Positions 56,456 through 64,000 of a stretch of 64,000 nucleotides of DNA are shown here, one piece after another. The stretch's first letter is position 1; every line of letters begins with the position of its first letter. The DNA comes from Pseudomonas saponiphila (GTDB taxonomy: Bacteria > Pseudomonadota > Gammaproteobacteria > Pseudomonadales > Pseudomonadaceae): contig NZ_FNTJ01000001.1 in NCBI RefSeq assembly GCF_900105185.1, positions 4,360,501 to 4,424,500 on the forward strand. The letters run 5' to 3'. Both the position numbers and the translations under genes were made by a program. Below the pieces are notes generated by a model. It saw nothing but the letters and a program-made list of their open reading frames with translations. It was not told where the DNA came from and made no database searches.

Positions 56456-56952
56456 CCCTGGCGCGCCATCACGGCATCGATGAAGGGAGCCTTCTGCGCC
56501 AGATACTCGCCAATCCCCCCGCGATTGTCGGCTTCAAGCGCCAGCTTCAGATCCTGGTATTGCTGGCGCAGATCGCTGTCTTGCCGCAGCAGATCGCGAA
56601 AAACCAGCATGCGCCCGATCTGCTCATGACCACAGATGCAGACATGCACTTTATGGGTGCGCACGCCCTCGACATCCCGGCGGTAAAAGTGATGCCCAGG
56701 GGACAGATTGCTGCCCCGGACATAGCCCAGGGTCGCCATGTAGGCATTGCGCGCTGCCTCATCCCGGTGCTCCATGACCACCAGCAAAAGATCGATTTCC
56801 GGCTTGGCCGCCAACCCCGGAACAGCGGTGCTGCCCACATGATGAACATCCATCAGCTCGGCGCCGAAGCCATGGACGATGCGCGCTCGCTCGGCACCGA
56901 AGGCCGCAGGCCAGCGATTCTCGTATGCACAGATTTTACTGGTCAGCGCCAT
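56452..56952 (-). CDS. GrpB family (nucleotidyltransferase-like) protein
   Basis: A 166-residue protein of the GrpB/UPF0157 family. The nucleotidyltransferase-like core shows HHVGSTAVPGLAAKPEIDLL with the paired acidic site, followed by PGHHFYRRDVEGVRTHKVHV. I chose ATG 56952 (MALTSKICAYENRW) with GGAG at 5 bases. Substrate is unknown; related proteins act with dephospho-CoA kinase or on nucleotides. Confidence 0.88.
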   Translation of the reverse strand: MALTSKICAYENRWPAAFGAERARIVHGFGAELMDVHHVGSTAVPGLAAKPEIDLLLVVMEHRDEAARNAYMATLGYVRGSNLSPGHHFYRRDVEGVRTHKVHVCICGHEQIGRMLVFRDLLRQDSDLRQQYQDLKLALEADNRGGIGEYLAQKAPFIDAVMARQG

Positions 56953-57199
56953 CGGCACTCCGTCCCTGGTGAAAAAGCGCGAGAGCTTACCCGCGATAGG
57001 CATTGGCGTACCACAGCTACGCAGCCGAACTATTCATGAGGAACGCGAAACGCACGACGATTCGTGCCGCTTTAGACCGGCCTTGCGAGACAACAACAGA
57101 TAGAAGGAGGAGGAAATCGACACGGCTGCCTCACTCCTTGTACCACCAACGGGTAAAGGGTGAAAAAACCGTTAAGAATCAATCGCTTGAAAGATTGGA

Positions 57200-57306
57200 G
57201 GCGACCCCACCAGCCACACCCCGGCACACAATGTTCCCGCTGTGGCTGCTGCCTTCCGGCTCTGACCAGGTTCACGGGTAATCGTTGCGGGGGGACCGAT
57301 GGGGTC
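57200..57306 (-). ncRNA. ffs: 4.5S RNA, signal recognition particle
   Basis: The minus strand reads as a bacterial small SRP RNA. GACCCCA (from 57306) pairs with TGGGGTC (to 57203), and the apical part GTCAGAGCCGGAAGGCAGCA holds the GGAA tetraloop and the Ffh-binding symmetric loop. The mature RNA is about 105 bases. The place next to ligA agrees with other Pseudomonas. It pairs with Ffh and FtsY to bring membrane proteins to the translocon. Confidence 0.93.
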
Positions 57307-57341
57307 ACCATAACGACACTCGCCTGTCGGCGAGCCGCGCC

Positions 57342-57369
57342 ATTGTACCTATCTGAGTCGAACTTACAA
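57342..57369 (-). promoter_or_regulatory. Promoter of ffs
   Basis: On the minus strand TTGTAA (57364-57369) and TACAAT (57342-57347) are 16 bases apart. The start should be near 57335, about 29 bases before the mature end. The leader contains a GCTCGCC/GGCGAGT hairpin, so a processed precursor is likely, as known for 4.5S RNA. Confidence 0.65.
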
Positions 57370-57498
57370 CCGCTCGTTGCAGATTAAAAAATCCGATGAG
57401 CTTCAAGCACTTGGATGTGCTCCGAGGTGCAAGCCCGACCCAGCCGCCCGCTACCGCTGAAGCCAGCATGTTCCGCAGGATCAGGTAAATCAGCTCAT

Positions 57499-57532
57499 TG
57501 CCTTCGCGAGCAAGCTCGCTCCTACAGCGTGG
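57499..57532. repeat. Single REP unit
   Basis: CCTTCGCGAGCAAGCTCGCT followed by CCTACAGC is the same subtype as the pair at 24.5 kb. It lies between ffs and the metallopeptidase gene. Confidence 0.65.
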
Positions 57533-57537
57533 AGGGA

Positions 57538-58707
57538 TCATCCGTCCAGGGACAGCACGTCTTCGGCGCGACCACCTTGCTGCTGGATCACCAGATGGAT
57601 GAGGTGCAATTTGCCGATCACCGCCGATGGCAGGATGAAGGGATAGAAATCCGCCTGCCCCATGCTGCGGGACAGTTCGTTGAGCATGCCCGCCAGTTCG
57701 ATCCAGGCATTGACGAAGGCCAGGAACGCCGGACCGTCAGGATGCTGCGGGTCATAAAGACTGCTCAGGGGAAACGGCTGGTAATCGAGATCGACGTCTC
57801 GGGCACTCATGCCAAAACCCAGGGCCGTATCCACCGCGTCCATCATGTGCAGGTAATGAGCCCAGGTTTCCGCCCAGTCTTCCCAGGGATGCATGGTGGC
57901 GTAGGCGCTGATGTGGCTTTGCTGCCAATCGCTCGGTGGGCCTTTCTGATAGTGACGTTCCAGGGCTTGGGCATAACTGCCGCGCTCGTCGCCGAACAGG
58001 CGGCGAAACGGCTGTAGCCAGGGGCTGTCGGCAATCAGCCGATCCCAATAGTAGTGCCCCACTTCATGACGAAAGTGCCCAAGCAGGGTGCGATAGGGCT
58101 CGCGCATCTGCGTGCGCACCTGCTCGCGATGGGCATCGTCGGCCTCCTTGATATCCAGGGTGATCAGGCCACCGGCGTGCCCGGTCATGGGCGCCCTGCC
58201 CTCAAGATCGACACCAATAAAATCGAAGGCCAGACCCCGTTCTTCATCGTCACTCTTGGGAATCAGCTGCAACCCCAGGGCAAGCAGCTGCGCCACCAAG
58301 CGGCGCTTGGCAACTTCCACCTTACGCCAGCGCTCGGGGTTCTCAGGGACGGACAAGTCGGGAATGGTGCGGTTCAGGCGACAAGCTATACACAGACTGC
58401 CGGTCAGGTGCGCGGGCAGCAGCCAGTTACAGGCCGCCGCCGTATCCAGATTGGCGCAGCGCTTGAAAGCGCCGGCCTCGGGCTCGGCATCGAGCACCCA
58501 GGTTTGCGCCACAGGGCCGGGCCGCAGGGAAGACAAGAGGCCCAATTGCGGCGCATAACCGAGCACGGCCACGCAGGCCAGGCATTGGCTGTTGCGAAAG
58601 AACAGCGACTGCCCGCAGCGACAGGCCCAGAGCTTGCCACTGCGTGAACGATCACCGACAAAGGGCGCGGCGATGCGGGAACTGAGCTGATCGAAGAAAC
58701 GGTACAT
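57538..58707 (-). CDS. Zinc-binding metallopeptidase with N-terminal zinc ribbon
   Basis: Cytosolic protein of 389 residues. The N-terminus has a zinc ribbon (ACRCGQSLFFRNSQCLAC, Cys29/31/42/45), and a later cysteine pair lies in CIACRLNRTIPD. The catalytic motif is RHEVGHYYWDRL, a HExxH site, with a further acidic residue expected in WEDWAETWAHYLH. This matches the putative zinc-binding metallopeptidase family of Pseudomonas. Substrate is unknown. It stands alone between ffs and ligA. Confidence 0.85.
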   Translation of the reverse strand: MYRFFDQLSSRIAAPFVGDRSRSGKLWACRCGQSLFFRNSQCLACVAVLGYAPQLGLLSSLRPGPVAQTWVLDAEPEAGAFKRCANLDTAAACNWLLPAHLTGSLCIACRLNRTIPDLSVPENPERWRKVEVAKRRLVAQLLALGLQLIPKSDDEERGLAFDFIGVDLEGRAPMTGHAGGLITLDIKEADDAHREQVRTQMREPYRTLLGHFRHEVGHYYWDRLIADSPWLQPFRRLFGDERGSYAQALERHYQKGPPSDWQQSHISAYATMHPWEDWAETWAHYLHMMDAVDTALGFGMSARDVDLDYQPFPLSSLYDPQHPDGPAFLAFVNAWIELAGMLNELSRSMGQADFYPFILPSAVIGKLHLIHLVIQQQGGRAEDVLSLDG

Positions 58708-58824
58708 GGCGCATCCTCCGTGGGGCCTGCCAGGACTAGATCATCCTGACTGCCCTATCGTTCCCTCGGTCTGGCAGGCGCCAACCGACCGATTTGCCAT
58801 TGCGGGCAAGTCGGCGGCCACGGA

Positions 58825-61206
<2,382 letters not shown>

Positions 61207-61259
61207 TCATAAAGCAAAAGAGCAGCCTAGGCTGCTCGATCTGAAATTGGGGGGCGTGG

Positions 61260-61330
61260 GTTTCGCTGGCAAGCCAGCTCCTACACAAACCAGCGCCTAC
61301 ACAAGCCAGCTCCTGCGGGAGGAGCCGGCT
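61260..61330. repeat. REP-derived sequence between ligA and zipA
   Basis: TTTCGCTGGCAAGCCAGCTC plus CTACACA is a full REP unit. It is followed by two partial tail copies (CAGCGCCTACACA and AGCCAGCTCCTGC), which suggests local duplication. Confidence 0.6.
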
Positions 61331-61338
61331 GTGGAAGC

Positions 61339-62196
61339 TTAGCGCTTTTGGGTCAGGGCGCGACGTTCGAACTCGACGATGCGCTGACGGTAGTGCTCGA
61401 TGGTCTGGGCAGTCAGAACGCTGCGCTGGTCATCCTTGAGCTCGCCATTGAGTTCCTGAGACAGCTTGCGCGCCGCGGCCACCATCACATCGAACGCCTG
61501 TTTCGGGTGACGCGGACCTGGCAGGCCGAGGAAAAAGCTCACTGCCGGGGTGCTGAAGTGGTCGATATCGTCCAGGTCGAATACCCCCGGCTTGACGGCG
61601 TTGGCCATCGAGAACAGCACTTCGCCGTTGCCGGCCATGCTTTCGTGACGATGGAAAATATCCATCTCGCCAAAGCGCAGGCCGCTTTCGAGGATGTTCT
61701 GCAGCAACGCCGGCCCCTTGAAACCGGCGGCATCGCGGCAGATCACGCTGATCACCAGCACCTCTTCGGCTTGCGGCTGTTCTTTGTCGCTGTGACTGGC
61801 CGCCTTGTTGCCTTCGTCTGCCGGGAAATCATCGTCGCGGCTGCTGAAGCTTGGGCCGTTGTCCAGGTCCAGATCCAGATTGAGGTCGCCCTGGTGAGGC
61901 TCGCCGCCACGCTTGCCGCGCTTGGAAGACGAACTCTCCCGAGGCTCGCGGGCCGGCATGCTCACCGACGGCAGGTCATGCTCGTCCAGTTGCGGCTCTT
62001 TATGAGTATCCAGCACCCGGGGCGGCCCCAGGAGTTCGGCACTGCCTTCGTCATCCGGCAGGTTGGACAGACTTCGATCAAGACGGAACTTCAACTTCCC
62101 CTTGCCGCCGCGCATACGTCGCCAGCCATCAAAAAGAATACCGGCGATAACAATAATGCCGATGACGATCAGCCACTCGCGCAGACCGATTTCCAT
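61339..62196 (-). CDS. zipA: Cell division protein ZipA
   Basis: Bitopic inner-membrane protein of 285 residues that ties FtsZ filaments to the membrane. One N-terminal membrane segment ([19 protein letters not shown]) is followed by a charged linker (about residues 30-145, rich in Asp, Ser and Lys) and a C-terminal FtsZ-binding domain (about 148-285: [20 protein letters not shown]). The place between smc and ligA is the usual one. Confidence 0.95.
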   Translation of the reverse strand: MEIGLREWLIVIGIIVIAGILFDGWRRMRGGKGKLKFRLDRSLSNLPDDEGSAELLGPPRVLDTHKEPQLDEHDLPSVSMPAREPRESSSSKRGKRGGEPHQGDLNLDLDLDNGPSFSSRDDDFPADEGNKAASHSDKEQPQAEEVLVISVICRDAAGFKGPALLQNILESGLRFGEMDIFHRHESMAGNGEVLFSMANAVKPGVFDLDDIDHFSTPAVSFFLGLPGPRHPKQAFDVMVAAARKLSQELNGELKDDQRSVLTAQTIEHYRQRIVEFERRALTQKR

Positions 62197-62452
62197 GTAA
62201 TCCCGTGCCTCTATGAAAAATGCTGAAAAATAAGGGGCTTACAATCTGCAAACCGCTTTAAAACGTGGCGCCAACTCTATGTTCTGAATGGCGTTTTGCC
62301 CACGCATAGGAAAAATTGACATTAAACTAGCACGACCAAAGGCAACTTTACACCGTCTGTCGCAACGGTTACGGCCAATATGCCGGCTGGCCAGGTTGGC
62401 AATAGGGAAAATTCCCCGACTTGCCCCCAACTAGCGCCTCAGTCGCACGGAC

Positions 62453-64000
62453 TCAAGCGTCCACCATCGCCATCGCCTCCTCGACATCCACGGCTACCAG
62501 GCGCGAACATCCGGGTTCGTGCATCGTCACGCCCATTAACTGATCAGCCATTTCCATAGCGATCTTGTTGTGGGTGATATAGATGAACTGCACTGTCTGC
62601 GACATCTCTTTAACCAATTTTGCATAGCGTCCAACGTTAGCGTCATCCAGCGGGGCGTCAACTTCGTCGAGCATGCAGAACGGCGCCGGATTCAACTTGA
62701 AGATGGCAAATACCAGGGCCAATGCAGTCAGCGCCTTTTCACCACCCGAGAGCAAATGAATGGTGCTGTTCTTCTTCCCTGGAGGACGAGCCATGATCGT
62801 CACCCCTGTATCGAGTAGATCTTCGCCCGTCAGTTCCAAATAAGCGCTGCCGCCACCGAAAACCTTTGGAAAGAGTGCCTGCAAACCACCGTTGATCTGA
62901 TCAAAGGTATCTTTGAAGCGATTACGGGTTTCCTTGTCGATCTTGCGGATCACGTTCTCCAGGGTTTCCAGGGCTTCCACCAGGTCGGCGTCCTGGGCGT
63001 CCAGATAACGCTTGCGCTCGGACTGCTGCTGATACTCATCGATAGCCGCGAGGTTGATCGCGCCCAGGCGCTGGATCCGCGCGGCAATCCGCTCCAGCTC
63101 CTCTTCGGCGGCCTGCTCGCAGGCTTCGGCGGTCAGGGTCGCCAGCACGCCATCCAGGTCGTAGCCATCGGCCAGTAGCTGCTCCTGCAAGGTCTTGCGG
63201 CGCACGGTCAGGGCTTGCCATTCCATGCGCTGCTGTTCCAGCTGGCCGCGAATCAGCTGCGATTGCTGCTCGGCCTGGTTGCGGCGCTTCTCGGCATCAC
63301 GCAGTTCGCGGTCGGCATCCTCCAGGGCGATCTGCGCGGTCTTGAGCTCGACATCCACGGTCATGCGCTTTTCCAGCAGCTCTTCGAGCTTCAGGCGCAA
63401 CTCTTCCAGCGGCGCTTCGCCCTCCTCCAGATTGAGGCTGAGCTGCTCGCGCTTCTCGGTCAGACGCTCGGATTGCAGCTCCAGGCGCTCCAGGGCCTGA
63501 CGAGTGGAATCGTGCTGAGCCTTGAGGGAGCCCATGCGCACTGCCAGTTGATGAGCGTGATCCTTGTGCTGGCGCGCCTCCTGGCGCACCCGATCAAGGC
63601 GCTCGCGCAGGCTGTCACGCTGGGCCAGCAGCAGCTCGCGCTGCTCGGTATCCAGGGCCATGCTGTCCAGAGCTTCCTGCAACTGTAGACGCGCCTCGCC
63701 GACCTGTTCGTGCTCCAGCTCACGCTGCTCGCCCAGCTCGACCAATTCTTCATCAAGACGGGTGCGGCGCAGGTTCAGCTGTTCGGCCTTGGCTTTGCCC
63801 GCGGACAACTTGGCTTTCAACTCACCCTGCTGGCGGGCTTCGTCCTGCAACAAGCGGCGCAAATGTTCGCGACCGTTCTCCTGCTGACGCTGCTGGGCCC
63901 GCAGGTTGAGCAACTGGCTTTCCAGGGCCTCGACGCTGGCTTCGCGCTCATCGCGCTCCAGGGTCAGTTGCTGGATTTCCTGGCCCCGAGCCAATACGCC
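62453..64000 (-). CDS. smc: Chromosome segregation protein SMC (5' part cut by window edge)
   Basis: The C-terminal half of SMC, over 510 residues in the window. Long coiled coil runs up to about 62,990, then the C-terminal ATPase head with the signature [16 protein letters not shown] and Walker [17 protein letters not shown] dimers work in chromosome compaction and segregation with ScpAB. The frame is open to base 64000, so the N-terminal head and hinge lie outside. It leads the smc-zipA-ligA series. Confidence 0.95.
   Translation of the reverse strand, partial: GVLARGQEIQQLTLERDEREASVEALESQLLNLRAQQRQQENGREHLRRLLQDEARQQGELKAKLSAGKAKAEQLNLRRTRLDEELVELGEQRELEHEQVGEARLQLQEALDSMALDTEQRELLLAQRDSLRERLDRVRQEARQHKDHAHQLAVRMGSLKAQHDSTRQALERLELQSERLTEKREQLSLNLEEGEAPLEELRLKLEELLEKRMTVDVELKTAQIALEDADRELRDAEKRRNQAEQQSQLIRGQLEQQRMEWQALTVRRKTLQEQLLADGYDLDGVLATLTAEACEQAAEEELERIAARIQRLGAINLAAIDEYQQQSERKRYLDAQDADLVEALETLENVIRKIDKETRNRFKDTFDQINGGLQALFPKVFGGGSAYLELTGEDLLDTGVTIMARPPGKKNSTIHLLSGGEKALTALALVFAIFKLNPAPFCMLDEVDAPLDDANVGRYAKLVKEMSQTVQFIYITHNKIAMEMADQLMGVTMHEPGCSRLVAVDVEEAMAMVDA

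Noticed and set aside
57307..57540. tRNA or additional RNA gene next to ffs
   Set aside because: No cloverleaf or CCA-type 3' end could be folded; the sequence reads as promoter region plus a REP.

Overview
The window is a chromosomal segment of a Pseudomonas, most likely of the P. fluorescens lineage. The support is high GC with strong G/C at third codon positions, protein sequences that read as Pseudomonas orthologues throughout, P. fluorescens-type REP elements, and a gene order that, from memory of P. aeruginosa PAO1, matches the block from acnA/aer (PA1562/PA1561) through the two cco operons, ccoGHIS, hemN, anr and apt to recR, ybaB, dnaX, ligA, zipA and smc (PA1527). No rRNA, tRNA, prophage, insertion sequence or CRISPR array was seen. 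Both end genes are cut: topA loses its 3' end at base 1 and smc its 5' end at base 64000.

Layout. 0-7.3 kb: topA, a DUF1653 gene, the fadBA beta-oxidation operon and a small membrane protein. 7.4-18.7 kb: a universal stress protein, an ABC-F ATPase (uup), the soluble lytic transglycosylase slt, an MsbA-like ABC exporter, a small conserved protein, pdxB, a MATE pump, tusA and rlmM. 18.9-25.2 kb: acnA, a CPBP-family membrane protease, an Aer-like PAS chemoreceptor and an alpha/beta hydrolase. 25.3-41 kb: a microaerobic respiration block with two tandem cbb3 oxidase operons (ccoNOQP twice), the assembly genes ccoGHIS, a TauE/SafE-like membrane protein, oxygen-independent hemN, a small coiled-coil protein and the oxygen sensor anr. 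41-46.5 kb: apt, an acyl-CoA dehydrogenase, recR, ybaB and dnaX. 46.6-57 kb: a more variable stretch with a periplasmic binding protein, a PAS-GGDEF-EAL protein, a second Aer-like receptor, an AT-richer XRE regulator, a VOC protein, a DUF2167 protein, a DMT exporter with a divergent LysR regulator, a PEBP-like protein, an AraC regulator and a GrpB-like protein. 57-64 kb: the 4.5S RNA gene, a zinc metallopeptidase, ligA, zipA and smc.

How it works together. The middle 19 kb is a physiological unit: Aer steers the cell along redox or oxygen gradients, Anr senses low oxygen, the cbb3 oxidases respire at low oxygen, CcoGHIS supply copper and assembly functions, and HemN makes haem without oxygen. 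Anr-type sites (TTGAT-N4-ATCAA family) can be read upstream of hemN, where the site is spaced exactly as in a class II promoter, and upstream of the first cco operon. Weaker versions precede the second cco operon and ccoG. The two cco operons share long nucleotide-identical tracts that look like gene conversion.

I did not find a wholly new multi-gene system. The most interesting leads are the regulatory and evolutionary ones: the Anr site lying inside a divergent coding region, the gene-conversion tracts, a perfect 29-bp palindrome before aer, a degenerate EAL domain, a possible small RNA after fadB, and a decayed gene remnant between ybaB and recR.
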